Source: Opitutus sp. ER46
Lineage (GTDB): Bacteria > Verrucomicrobiota > Verrucomicrobiia > Opitutales > Opitutaceae
Assembly: GCF_003054705.1 (NCBI RefSeq)
Contig: NZ_QAYX01000015.1
Coordinates: 1-64,000 of the forward strand
Length of the DNA stretch: 64,000 bases
Direction: 5' to 3'
Under the pieces are notes generated by a model, which was given only the letters and a program-made list of their open reading frames with translations, did no database searches and had not been told where the DNA came from. Position numbers and translations under genes: made by a program. Numbering within the stretch: position 1 is the stretch's first letter; each line of letters starts with the position of its first letter. Below are positions 36,315 to 45,577 of this stretch, piece after piece.

Positions 36315-36464
36315 TGCCATTTTCGGCCGGCCGGTCCGCCGCCTTGCCGCCAGTCAGCCGCAACAGCCCGACATCGCCCCGTAAATCCGCCGATTTGCCC
36401 TCGGAGTCCCGATGCATGGGCCGCGCCCGGGGACGGCGTCCGCGGCGTCAGTGAAATTACGATC

Positions 36465-36527
36465 TTGACCAAGATTTTTTCATGAAACCCACTCGGGTTG
36501 CCCGTTTTGCGCCTCGCTTCCATGAAA
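36465..36527 (+). promoter_or_regulatory. Promoter with palindromic operator upstream of the dehydrogenase-pdxA pair
   Basis: TTGACC (36465-36470) is followed by the perfect palindrome TTTCATGAAA (36478-36487) inside the spacer. A weaker copy, TTCCATGAAA, lies at 36518-36527, 26 bases before the ATG. This is the same -35 plus operator arrangement as at the TonB receptor and lacI promoters. The -10 box is not obvious. Confidence 0.55.
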
Positions 36528-36552
36528 GCCCCGGCGTGAACGTCACCTCGCC

Positions 36553-37713
36553 ATGATCTTCGCTTCGTCGCGCCCCCTCACCCTGCTTCAGGCCGGCACC
36601 CTCACGTTCGGCCCCGGTTCTTCCGCCTCCTGTGGCCGCCTCCTGGCCGAGCGTGGCTGCCGGCGCGTCGCGCTGGTTTCGTCGCCGGCCATCGCGGCGA
36701 CCGCCGAAGCTTTCGCCGCCCCACTGCGCGCCGCCGGGCTTGAGGTCGTCCCGCTCTACTCCGTGCCGGCCGAGCCCGACGTGGCCGCGCTCGACGCGCT
36801 GCGGGCGGAGGTCGGATCCTCCGCCCTCGATGCCGTGGTCGGCATCGGCGGTGGCAGCGCGCTCGACGTGGCCAAGCTCCTGGCCGGCATGCACGGCCGA
36901 TCCGAGCCGGTCGGTCGGTACTTCGGCACCGGGCTCCTCCCCGCGCGCCGCGTCGTCCTCGCCTGCGTCCCCACGACCGCCGGCACCGGCAGCGAGGTCT
37001 CGCCCAACGCCATCCTCTACGATCCCGCGGATCAGTTGAAAAAGGCGGTGATCAGCCCGCACCTCGTGCCCGATATCGCGCTGGTCGACCCTCAGCTCAC
37101 CGTCACCTGCCCGCCCGCCCTCACCGCCGCGACCGGCATCGACGCGCTCGTGCACTGCCTCGAGGCCTACGCCAACCGCTTCGCCCATCCGATCGTCGAT
37201 CTCTACGCGCTCGAGGGCATCCGGCTCATCGCCGGAAATCTCGAGCGCGCCGTGAAACAGGGCGACGACCTCGAGGCCCGTTCCGCCGTCGCGCTGGGCA
37301 GTCTCTACGGCGGGCTTTGCCTCGGGCCGGTGAACACCGCGGCCGTCCACGCCCTCGCCTACCCGCTCGGCAGCGAGTTTCGGCTCCCTCACGGGCTCTC
37401 CAACGCCCTCCTCCTGCCCCACGTGGTGAAGTACAACCTGCCCGCCGCCCCCGAGCGCTACGCCGAGATCGCGCGCGCCCTCGGCGTCACCGTCAGTGGT
37501 CCCGCCGCCGACATCGCCGCCCGCGGCGTCGACCGGCTCGAGGCGCTCTGCGCCGCCTGCAACGTGCCGACCCGGCTCTCCGCCGTCGGCGTCAAGGCCG
37601 AGCACATCGCCGGCCTCACCGCCTCCGCGCTCAAAGTCACGCGCCTCCTCAAGAACAACCCGCGCGAGCTCTCCGCCGCTGACATCGAGCAGATTTATCG
37701 CCAGGCGCTCTAG
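36553..37713 (+). CDS. Iron-containing alcohol dehydrogenase family protein
   Basis: The 386-residue product is a group III (Fe-type) dehydrogenase. The NAD-binding region contains VVGIGGGSALDVAKLLAG, the conserved PTTAGTGSEVSP follows, and metal-binding residues are seen in DALVHCLEAYANRFAHP and AVHALAYPLGSEFRLPHG. It probably oxidises a hydroxy-acid or polyol, or reduces an aldehyde, in the cytoplasm. It is followed 35 bases later by pdxA-like DNA on the same strand. The pair is preceded by a LacI-type operator, which points to sugar-acid catabolism rather than cofactor synthesis. Confidence 0.9.
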   Translation: MIFASSRPLTLLQAGTLTFGPGSSASCGRLLAERGCRRVALVSSPAIAATAEAFAAPLRAAGLEVVPLYSVPAEPDVAALDALRAEVGSSALDAVVGIGGGSALDVAKLLAGMHGRSEPVGRYFGTGLLPARRVVLACVPTTAGTGSEVSPNAILYDPADQLKKAVISPHLVPDIALVDPQLTVTCPPALTAATGIDALVHCLEAYANRFAHPIVDLYALEGIRLIAGNLERAVKQGDDLEARSAVALGSLYGGLCLGPVNTAAVHALAYPLGSEFRLPHGLSNALLLPHVVKYNLPAAPERYAEIARALGVTVSGPAADIAARGVDRLEALCAACNVPTRLSAVGVKAEHIAGLTASALKVTRLLKNNPRELSAADIEQIYRQAL

Positions 37714-37748
37714 CTCGCCCGCACCCCACGTCGTCCCGATCCCGCCGC

Positions 37749-38756
37749 ATGAACTCGTCCCCGCTCCCCCTCGTCGCCATCACCATGGGCGACCCCGCCG
37801 GCACCGGCCCCGAAATCATCACCAAGGCCCTCGCCGGCCCCGAGCTTTACCAGCTCTGCCGCCCCCTCGTCGTCGGCGACGCCGCCACGCTCCAGCGCGC
37901 CCTCGGCTACACCGGCGTCAACGTCACGGTCCGGGCCGTCCGCGCCGTCGCCGAGACCACCGGCCGCCATGGCATGATCGAGGTGCTCGATCTCGCCAAC
38001 GTCGACGCCGCCCGGCTCCAGCTCGGCCGCGTCGACCCCATGGCCGGCAAGGCCGCGTACGAATGCGTGAAGACCGCCGCCGAGCTCGCCCTCGCCGGCC
38101 GCGTGGGCGCCATCGTCACCTCCGCCATCAACAAGGAGTCGATGAACCAGGCCGGTTATCACTACGACGGCCACACCGGGCTCCTCGCCGAACTCTGCCA
38201 GGCGCCCGACGCCACGATGATGCTCGCCGCCGACGGCCTGCGCGTGAGCCACGTCTCCACGCACGTGCCGCTGCGTGTCGCCATCGAGCGCGTCCAGCCC
38301 GAGCGCATCCTAAGTGTCATTACGCTGACGCATGCCGCGATCCGCGGTCTCGGCATCGCCAAGCCCCGCCTCGCCGTGGCCGGGCTCAACCCGCACGCCG
38401 GCGAACACGGGCTCTTCGGCGACGAGGAGGAAAAGTTCATCGCCCCGGCCATCGCCTCCGCCCGCCAGCTGGGCATGGTCGTGTCCGGGCCGTACCCAGG
38501 CGACACCGTCTTCTTCCGCGCTCTCCAGGGCGAGTTCGACGGCGTCGTCGCCATGTACCACGACCAGGGCCACGTCGCCGTGAAGATGCTCGGCATCTGG
38601 CGCGGTGTGAACATCACCCTCGGGCTCCCCATCATTCGCACCTCCGTCGAACACGGCACCAACTTCGACATGGCCGGCACCGGCAAATCCGATCCCCGCA
38701 GCCTCGTTGAGGCCGTGAAGCTCGCCGCCGCCCTCGCCCGCACCCGCGAGGTATAG
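37749..38756 (+). CDS. pdxA: PdxA-family NAD-dependent 4-hydroxythreonine-phosphate-type dehydrogenase
   Basis: The 335-residue product has the PdxA landmarks: ITMGDPAGTGPEI at the N-terminus, HTGLLAELC, metal-binding LNPHAGEHGLFG, VAMYHDQGHVAVKM, and RTSVEHGTNFDMAGTG. PdxA proper makes the pyridoxal-phosphate precursor; PdxA2-type relatives oxidise D-threonate or D-erythronate 4-phosphate. GTGPEI in place of the common GIGPEI, the partner dehydrogenase and the operator upstream make a catabolic role plausible, but the two cannot be separated from sequence by eye. Cytoplasmic homodimer expected. Confidence 0.88.
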   Translation: MNSSPLPLVAITMGDPAGTGPEIITKALAGPELYQLCRPLVVGDAATLQRALGYTGVNVTVRAVRAVAETTGRHGMIEVLDLANVDAARLQLGRVDPMAGKAAYECVKTAAELALAGRVGAIVTSAINKESMNQAGYHYDGHTGLLAELCQAPDATMMLAADGLRVSHVSTHVPLRVAIERVQPERILSVITLTHAAIRGLGIAKPRLAVAGLNPHAGEHGLFGDEEEKFIAPAIASARQLGMVVSGPYPGDTVFFRALQGEFDGVVAMYHDQGHVAVKMLGIWRGVNITLGLPIIRTSVEHGTNFDMAGTGKSDPRSLVEAVKLAAALARTREV

Positions 38757-39228
38757 AGAAATCTCTCTCTTTCTCGTTCGCTTTCTCGTCACGGAGCGCA
38801 CGGAGGTCGGAGGAGGACACGGAGGAAGGCCGACCCACGCGGATCTTTGCTCCGTGCCCCTCCTCCGATCTCTGTGACCTCCGTGTCCCGCCAGGAGGAT
38901 CACCCCTTCTTTCGCCCGGAAATGTCCGCGCAACGTCCCTATCCCTCAGAAATCTCGCATTCGTCCCAAATACGGTCACTTCCGCGATTGTTCCGAAACG
39001 TGCGCGCAAGCTAGACTCTGCTGAACCGCGATCCTGCCTCGCGGCTCCGAAACGACAACGAGAACGACCGCCCCGGCCCCCTGTCTGCAGCCTCCCTGCC
39101 TCCGCTCCCACCACTCCATCCTCCCGTCCGCCCGTCCCCACTCACTCGGTCCCCCTGCCTCCGTTCCCCGTCCCTCCGTCCCCACTTTCACTTTCACTCT
39201 CGCTTTCACTCTCACTTTTGCCTCCTCC
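38757..39228. other. Intergenic region (472 bp) with inverted word-repeat and pyrimidine-rich leader
   Basis: The first part (38758-38890) is a word-repeat: CTCTCTTTCTCG words, then an inverted pair of CGGAGG-type words (left 38790-38825, right 38849-38890). A possible promoter is at 38988-39017. From about 39061 to the next ATG the plus strand is almost only C and T (CCCTCCGTC, CTTTCACT words), giving a ~165-base pyrimidine-rich leader with no normal ribosome-binding site. I see no gene or structured RNA. Confidence 0.6.
38988..39017 (+). promoter_or_regulatory. Candidate promoter of the TPR membrane protein gene
   Basis: TTGTTC (38988-38993) and TAGACT (39012-39017) are separated by 18 bases, in a locally AT-richer stretch. 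The match to sigma-70 consensus is moderate. It would leave a leader of about 200 bases, mostly pyrimidines. Confidence 0.3.
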
Positions 39229-41214
39229 ATGGCCGAATCTTCTGAACTCCTCGGGCGCGCGCCGGAACCGGTGCCACCGCACGTCGTGGAGCCTCGGCCA
39301 GTCTTCGTCCCCGATCCGGAGGCCCCGTGGCGGCGCTGGTTCGCGGCGCTGCTGATCGTCGCCGCCATCGGTCTCGCCTACGCCAACAGTTTCCCGGGGG
39401 CCTTCTTCTTCGATGACGATGCGGCAATCCTGCAGAACACCTCGTTGCGCGACCTCGGTAACTGGCGCCGTGTGCTGTGGCCGCCGGTCGAAGCCGGCAT
39501 TGGTGGTCGCCCCCTCGGTAACCTCACCTTTGCGCTGAACTACGCGCTCGGCGGCTACAGCCCCGCGGGTTTTCACGCGGTCAACCTCGCGATCCATGTC
39601 GCGGCCGCGCTCGCGCTGTTCCTCCTCACCCGGCACACGCTCCGGCGTCCGCGCCTCGCGCCCCGGTTCGCCGCCCTTGCCACCCCGCTCGCCGTGGTCG
39701 TCGCCCTGCTGTGGGCACTCCACCCGGTGCAGACCAACGTCGTCGACTACGCCTCCCAGCGCACCGAGGGGCTGATGGCCGCGCTGTACGTGTTCTGTTT
39801 GTACGCCTTCGCGCGCGGCCTCGAATCGGGCTCGCGTGGCTGGACGACCCTCGCCGTCGCCGGCGCCGCCCTCGGCATGGCCACGAAGGAGAACATGGTG
39901 ACGGTGCCGCTGCTGGCGCTGCTCTATGATCGCACGTTCGTCGCCGGCAGCTTCGGCGCCGCCGTGCGCCGCCACGGCTGGCGTCATCTCGCCCTCGCCT
40001 CCACCTGGCTCCTGCTCGCCGGCCTGATGGCCTATTCGCGGCTCAACGCCCGCGGCGTCGGGTTCGGCATCGGCCGCTCCGCCTCCGATTACGCGCTCAC
40101 CGAGATCCGCGCCGTCGCGCAATACCTGCAAGTCGCCGCCTGGCCGCATCCGCTCGTCTTCGACTATGGGACCAACTTCTACGTGGGCGACTTCGCCGCA
40201 GTGTGGCCACAGGCGCTCCTGCTGTTCCTCGCGCTCATCGCGACGATGTGGGCCCTCGTCCGCCGCCCCGCCGCGGGCTTCGCCGCCGCCTGGTTCTTCC
40301 TCACGCTCGCGCCTTCCTCCAGTATCGTACCCGTCGTCCAGCAGCCGTGCGCGGAGAACCGCCTTTACCTGCCGCTCGCCGGCCTCGCCGCCTTCGTCGC
40401 CATCGCCGGTACGCGCGCCCTCGGCCGCCGCGGCCCGCTGCTGTTTGGCGCCGCGGCCGCCGCGCTCGGACTCGCCACGGTCGCGCGCAACCCGGTGTTC
40501 GCCAGCGAACTCGCCGTCTGGACTAACACCGTGGCCGTGAATCCCGGCAACGCCCGCGCCGCCAACAACCTCGCCAACGCGCTCCTCAAGCGCGGGCGCA
40601 ACGAGGAGGCCATGGTCCACATCGAGCGCGCGATCGCGATCTCCCCCAACTATGCCGACGCCCACAACAACCGCGGCGTGGTCTTCCTGCGCCGGGGCCA
40701 GTTGCAGGAGGCCATCACCGAGTTCCGCGCCGCGATGAGGAACAAGGCGAACTACGCCGACGCCCACTACAACCTCGGCCAAGCCTACGTGCAGTTGCAC
40801 CAACCGGCGGAGGCCATCGCCGCGCTGCGCGAATCGCTTCGGCTCCACCCGGGCAATCCCCGCGCGCTGAACAATCTTGGCATCGCGCTCCTCGACGCCG
40901 GTCGCGTCGACGAATCCCTCACGGTTCTCCGCCAAACGCTGGCGATCGACCCCGCGATGCCCGAGGCCCACTACAACCTTGGCAACTCGCTCGCCCGCGC
41001 CGGCCAGCCCGAGGCCGCGCTCGCCGCCTACGACCGCGCCCTCGCTCACGACCCGAAGTTCGCCAAGGCCCACAACAACGCCGGCGTGGTCCTGCTCCGG
41101 CTCGGCCGGCCCGCGGAGGCCGCCGACCGCTTCGCCGCCGCCCTTCAGATCAAACCGGAGTACCCCGAGGCCAGGCGCAACCTTGAGCTGGTCCGGCCGA
41201 GCGCGCACCATTGA
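39229..41214 (+). CDS. Polytopic membrane protein with C-terminal TPR repeats (DUF1736/O-GlcNAc transferase-like)
   Basis: The 661-residue product has about ten membrane helices in residues 38-430, with a dolichol-phosphate-sugar transferase-like loop (NSFPGAFFFDDDAAILQN, then RPLGNLTFALNYALGG) and LWALHPVQTNVVDYASQRTEGL near residue 162. This fits the GT-C/TMTC-type group. Six TPR units follow from about residue 440 to 650 (for example YADAHYNLGQAYVQLHQPAEAI and PEAHYNLGNSLARAGQPEAAL). It probably transfers sugar from a lipid carrier, or assembles a membrane complex. It lies between the pdxA pair and the symporter on the same strand, but its link to the sugar region is unproven. Confidence 0.8.
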   Translation: MAESSELLGRAPEPVPPHVVEPRPVFVPDPEAPWRRWFAALLIVAAIGLAYANSFPGAFFFDDDAAILQNTSLRDLGNWRRVLWPPVEAGIGGRPLGNLTFALNYALGGYSPAGFHAVNLAIHVAAALALFLLTRHTLRRPRLAPRFAALATPLAVVVALLWALHPVQTNVVDYASQRTEGLMAALYVFCLYAFARGLESGSRGWTTLAVAGAALGMATKENMVTVPLLALLYDRTFVAGSFGAAVRRHGWRHLALASTWLLLAGLMAYSRLNARGVGFGIGRSASDYALTEIRAVAQYLQVAAWPHPLVFDYGTNFYVGDFAAVWPQALLLFLALIATMWALVRRPAAGFAAAWFFLTLAPSSSIVPVVQQPCAENRLYLPLAGLAAFVAIAGTRALGRRGPLLFGAAAAALGLATVARNPVFASELAVWTNTVAVNPGNARAANNLANALLKRGRNEEAMVHIERAIAISPNYADAHNNRGVVFLRRGQLQEAITEFRAAMRNKANYADAHYNLGQAYVQLHQPAEAIAALRESLRLHPGNPRALNNLGIALLDAGRVDESLTVLRQTLAIDPAMPEAHYNLGNSLARAGQPEAALAAYDRALAHDPKFAKAHNNAGVVLLRLGRPAEAADRFAAALQIKPEYPEARRNLELVRPSAHH

Positions 41215-41437
41215 GGCTCGCCGCGGGCGTCCCGCCCCAGCCTCGCTCCGTCGAGGCGTCTTCAACCGGGACGCGTCCCGCCGTGCCGCGCGCCCGGTGC
41301 GAGCTACGAGACGGTACCGCAATCTGCGGGATTGATGCGGGCCCGACGTCCCGCCACACCCAACGCCTCCCGGGCACCTGCCCACCAGCAACGCTTCGAA
41401 CGCAGGTGCGTCTGTCACCTCGCCCCCGCCCCTCCCC

Positions 41438-42985
41438 TTGAACCTCCATACCTTGGACTACCTCGTGCTCGCCGCCTACGCGGTGGGTATCGTCACGCTC
41501 ACGTTCATCGTTTCGCGCCGCCAGAAGACCTCCGAGGACTACTTCGTGGCCGGCCGCTCCATGCCCGCCTGGGCCGTCGCGATGGCGCTCATGGCCGCAC
41601 TGATCAGCAGCAGCACCGTGATCGGACACCCGGCGACCGTCTATCAGAAGGGCATGATCCTCCTGCTGGGGAACGCCTCGCTGCTGTTCGTGCTCATCTT
41701 CGTCTCGCGCGTGATCGTCCCATTCTACCGCCACGTCATCGGCATGAGCGCGTACGAGTACATCGGGCAGCGCTTCGGCGTCGGCGGCCGGCTCTACGCC
41801 TCGGCCGGGTTCGTCGCCTCCTGCGTGTTCGATCTCGGGCTCACTCTCCTCACGACCGCGATCGCCCTGAACATCATGACCGGGTGGAACCTCACCGACG
41901 TGCTGTTCTGGACCGCGGGTTTCACGATTCTCTACACGATGATCGGCGGCATGGAGGCCGTGGTCTGGTCGAGCGTCATCCAGGGCTCCGTCCTCATCGG
42001 CGCCGCCTTGATGATGATCGGGCGGCTCGTTTTCGCACCCGAGGCCGGCGCCCCAGGCGCGGTCGTCGTGGAGGCCTGGCGCGACGGTCGCTTTGGTCTC
42101 GGCTCCTTCGAGTTCAGCTGGAAATCGCTCTTCGACCCGGAGGTCACGACGCAGTGGATCTTCCTGCTCGCGTACCTCGGCAACTGGTGCCGCCGCTACA
42201 TCGCCGACCAGCACATGGTGCAGCGTTACCTGATCGCCCGCACCGACCGCGACGCCAGCCGCGGCGCCTTCTGGAACGGCTTCCTGTGCGTCCCGGTCTG
42301 GGCGACGTTCATGACGATCGGCGCGTGCCTCTACGGCTACTACAAGCTGACCGGCAACGCCGGCCCGGAGCTGAGTGACAACATCGTGCCGCATTTCATC
42401 GTGCACTACATGCCGGCCGGCTTCGTCGGCCTCATCCTGGCCGCGATCATCGCCGCCACGATGTCCTCGATCAGCGCCGACCTGAACAGCATCGCGACCG
42501 TGATCACGACCGACCACGTCGGCCACTTCGTCCCTAACATGGCCGACCGCACCCGGCTCCGCGTCGGCCGCCTCATGGTCGTGGTCGCCGGCCTGCTCGC
42601 GATGGCGGTGGCGTACCTGATGCGTCCCACCGCCGGCGCCGCCTCCGTGATGGAGCGAGGCGTGACCGTCGCGGCGATCCTCTCGGGCGGCATGCTCGGC
42701 CTGTTCTTCCTGGGCTTTCTCACGCGCCGCGCCACCCGCCGCGGGTGCTATATCGGCATCTTCGCCTGCGCGGTGTTCACTGCGTGGGGACTCCTCACCG
42801 AGCCGAAGCACCGCGTGCTGGACCTGCCGTTCAACTTCGAGATGAACCCGATCCTCATCGGCGTGTTCAGCCATGCGGTGCTCTTCGGCGTAGGCTACCT
42901 CGCCAGCCTCCTCTTCGGCGGCCACCGCCCCGAGAACGTCGAGCAACTCACCTTCCGCCGCGCCAGCCTCAAGAAAATGGGCTGA
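41438..42985 (+). CDS. Sodium:solute symporter (SSS family)
   Basis: The 515-residue product has about 13 membrane segments and the SSS signatures SEDYFVAGRSMPAWAVAMALMAALISSSTVIG and LILAAIIAATMSSISADLNSIATV (Na+ site helix). It imports a small solute, probably a sugar or sugar acid given its neighbours, using the sodium gradient. Initiation is at TTG 41438, since no in-frame ATG precedes the first helix. It is the most likely inner-membrane partner of the TonB receptor; the specificity is inference. A word-repeat block follows directly. Confidence 0.9.
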   Translation: MNLHTLDYLVLAAYAVGIVTLTFIVSRRQKTSEDYFVAGRSMPAWAVAMALMAALISSSTVIGHPATVYQKGMILLLGNASLLFVLIFVSRVIVPFYRHVIGMSAYEYIGQRFGVGGRLYASAGFVASCVFDLGLTLLTTAIALNIMTGWNLTDVLFWTAGFTILYTMIGGMEAVVWSSVIQGSVLIGAALMMIGRLVFAPEAGAPGAVVVEAWRDGRFGLGSFEFSWKSLFDPEVTTQWIFLLAYLGNWCRRYIADQHMVQRYLIARTDRDASRGAFWNGFLCVPVWATFMTIGACLYGYYKLTGNAGPELSDNIVPHFIVHYMPAGFVGLILAAIIAATMSSISADLNSIATVITTDHVGHFVPNMADRTRLRVGRLMVVVAGLLAMAVAYLMRPTAGAASVMERGVTVAAILSGGMLGLFFLGFLTRRATRRGCYIGIFACAVFTAWGLLTEPKHRVLDLPFNFEMNPILIGVFSHAVLFGVGYLASLLFGGHRPENVEQLTFRRASLKKMG

Positions 42986-44240
42986 AAAGCTGAAAGTCTG
43001 AACGCTGAAGGAGGCGACGGTTGCCCGCGCCGCCCGCGTCGTCTCCTTCGCGCGCCTCGTTCCCCTTCGGTCTCAGCCTCCGACGTCAAAACCTGAGGTC
43101 ACCGCGAGCCCAGCCACGAGAACTCGCGGTCGGCTGCCCCGACCTTCCTTGGTTCGAAACCGGCAACCTTCAAACCTGCAACCTGCCAACGTCGCACGCG
43201 CGGTTCAACGCGCCCCCGCCCACCCCAGGTTTTCGCGCCCCTTCGCGCCTTTCGCGGTCACCCTCCTCCGCCCCTCCACATTCGTCTCCCTTCGTGTGCA
43301 TTCGCGGTTAAGTCCGGTTTGAACCGCGAACGGCCGCGAACACTCGCGGTCGTCTTCCCCAACCGTCCGTGGTTCGGAAACGGCAACCTTCAAACCTGCA
43401 ACCTGCCAACGTCGCACGCGCGATTCAGCGCCCCCTTCCCCAATACCTAAGCTCACCGCGAACGACGCGAACCCAGCCGCGAAAACCCTCGGTACTCGCT
43501 CCCGCTCACGCCTTCGCACCCAGTGCCCGTCCACCCCAGGTTTTCGCGCCCGTTCGCGCCTTTCGCGGTTCCCATCCTCCGTCCCTCCACATTCGTGTCC
43601 CTTCGTATGCATTCGTGGTTAAGCCCGGTTTGAACCGCGATCAGCCACGAACACGCGGTCGTCTGCCCCGACCTTCCTTGGTTCGAAACCGGCAACCTTC
43701 AAACCTGCAACCTGCCAACGTCGCACGCTCGATTCAGCGCCCCCTTCCCCAATACCTAAGCTCACCGCGAACGACGCGAACCCAGCCGCGAAAGCCCGCG
43801 GTCCTCGCTCCCGCTCACGCCTTCCCCCCGGCGCCCGCCCACCCCAGGTTTTCGCGCCCGTTCGCGCCTTTCGCGGTTCCCATCCTCCGTCCCTCCACAT
43901 TCGTGTCCCTTCGTATGCATTCGTGGTTAAGTCCGGTCTGAACCGCGATCAGCCACGAACACGCGGTCGTCTGCCCCGACCTTCCTTGGTTCGAAACCGG
44001 CAACCTTCAAACCTGCAACCTGCCAACGTCGCACGCGCGGTTCAGCGCCCCCTTCCCCAATACCTGAGCTCACCGCGAACGCCCGCGAACCCAGCCGCGA
44101 AAACCCTCGGTCCTCGCTCCCGCTCACGCCTTCGCCCCCAGCGCCCGCCCACCCCAGGTTTTCGCGCCCGTTCGCGCCTTTCGCGGTTCCCATCGCGCGT
44201 GAGCTGATCACTCGTGCTCTTCAGCCATTCGTGGTTAACC
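42985..44240. repeat. 1.2-kb tandem repeat block, ~305-bp period, four copies
   Basis: Copies of CACCCCAGGTTTTCGCGCC begin at 43221, 43532, 43840 and 44140, giving periods of 311, 308 and 300. Each unit strings together the same words: CCTTTCGCGGTT, CATTCGTG(T/G)..., GAACCGCGA, GGTTCGAAACCGGCAACC, CCTGCAACCTGCCAACGTC and CTCACCGCGAACG. The first unit is preceded by a short GCTGAAAG word-repeat (42985-43014). The whole 42986-44351 gap holds no gene; apparent frames follow the period. It shares vocabulary with 51-560. Confidence 0.9.
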
Positions 44241-44351
44241 GAAGGCCTTGCTGATCATCCGCCCCTTGTGCCTTCACCCCGAGGCCCATGGGGCTGGACC
44301 GCGGGCGGTGCTGAACGATGCGCGTGGTTCGTTGGCTATGCCGCGTTCGGC

Positions 44352-45446
44352 TCAGGCGTGATCCAGCGTCACGACGGAATCGCGTTCCACCAGCGTGGGC
44401 TCGACGAGCACCTCCACGCTGAGCGGTTCATCCGGGTGCCGCATCCGCCAGAGCAGCTGGTCCACGGTGCGGCGGCCGATGAAGTCCGCATGCACGTCGA
44501 TGGCCGTCGGCGCCGGGTTCAAATCCATCACCAGGGACATCTCGTTGTTGCACGAGACCACGCTCACATCGACGCCCGCGCGCAGGCGGCGCCGCTCGAG
44601 CGCCGAATAGAGCTGCACCGCCGCCCGGTCCGACGGTACGAACAGCGCGGTCGGCCGCGTCTTCACCGGCAGCTTGATCCAGCGGTCGACCAGCGTATTC
44701 ACGTTGCCCTGCTGCGTCGTGGCCGGCAGCGGCCACACCAGCGGATCGCGTCGCTCGCTCTCCAGGATCGTTGCCTCGCAGCCCGCGCGGTCCGCGCAGG
44801 CCATGAAGCCCGTCTTGAGCCGCTCGAACTGCGTCTGCCCCGGCTTCGGGTTCAGGAAGCCGAGCCGCCGATGCCCCTTGTCGCGGAAATGCTGCACGAC
44901 CAGCCGCGTCGCGACCGTCGTGTCGAAGTTGCAGTGGTCGCCGCGCGCGTTCTCCAGCCGGCCCATCAGCCACACGTGGGGGATGCGATAAACGTGCGCG
45001 AGCAACTCGCACTCGGCCTCGGGCGGCAGGACGCCCTGGTTCGGGCCCTTCAGGATCAGCCCATCAACGCGTTTCTCCGCCAGGAACGGCGGCACGCGGT
45101 CCCCGCGCGGCACGTTGGCGATCATGATATTCCGGCCCAGCCCGGCGAGCGCGTGCTCGATGCCCTGGAGCGCCGCGCCGATGACCGGCAGGTGCGCGAG
45201 GGTGTCCTCCATGCCGAAGATGATGATCGCGATGTTGCCCAGCTGCGTGGGCGCCGCCGGCGCGGCCGGTGCGGACCGTCGCTGGCGCAGCCGCGTGTAG
45301 TTCAGCTCCCGTGCCGCATTCAGCACGCGCGCGCGGATCTCGGCGTTCACGTCCGCGTAGTTGTTCAGCACGCGGGAAACGGTCCCGAGGGACACGTCCG
45401 CCGCCTTGGCGACATCAGTGATCGTGGCTGCCTTGGTCTTGGCCAT
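44352..45446 (-). CDS. LacI-family transcriptional regulator
   Basis: The 364-residue product has the LacI helix-turn-helix at residues 8-30 (ATITDVAKAADVSLGTVSRVLNN) and hinge helix RARVLNAARELNY, then a Pro/Ala spacer and a periplasmic-binding-protein-like sugar domain (GNIAIIIFG, VDGLILKG, GRRTVDQLLWRM). Such proteins usually repress sugar genes until a sugar ligand binds. The promoter carries the palindrome TTTCAGATGAAA, suggesting self-control. The same or similar sites precede the TonB receptor and the dehydrogenase-pdxA pair. The gene ends near the tandem repeat block and is not in an operon. Confidence 0.93.
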   Translation of the reverse strand: MAKTKAATITDVAKAADVSLGTVSRVLNNYADVNAEIRARVLNAARELNYTRLRQRRSAPAAPAAPTQLGNIAIIIFGMEDTLAHLPVIGAALQGIEHALAGLGRNIMIANVPRGDRVPPFLAEKRVDGLILKGPNQGVLPPEAECELLAHVYRIPHVWLMGRLENARGDHCNFDTTVATRLVVQHFRDKGHRRLGFLNPKPGQTQFERLKTGFMACADRAGCEATILESERRDPLVWPLPATTQQGNVNTLVDRWIKLPVKTRPTALFVPSDRAAVQLYSALERRRLRAGVDVSVVSCNNEMSLVMDLNPAPTAIDVHADFIGRRTVDQLLWRMRHPDEPLSVEVLVEPTLVERDSVVTLDHA

Positions 45447-45577
45447 GGAGAGGAACGTTAGGCGTGCGCACAGCCGGTTGCCTCCGCTGGGAGCGACAAC
45501 GATAGCCTCGGAACGAGACGGATGACGCGGCGCATGAAAGAAGGCCCCCGGGGAGCCCGGAAGCCGGGCTGGATCTA

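Noticed and set aside
43369-43941. Apparent 190-residue protein in the repeat block
   Set aside because: Its sequence repeats with the DNA period and is Pro/Arg-rich; repeat-derived.
43221-44200. Possible CRISPR array
   Set aside because: Unit length ~305 bp, no short identical repeats with unique spacers and no cas genes.
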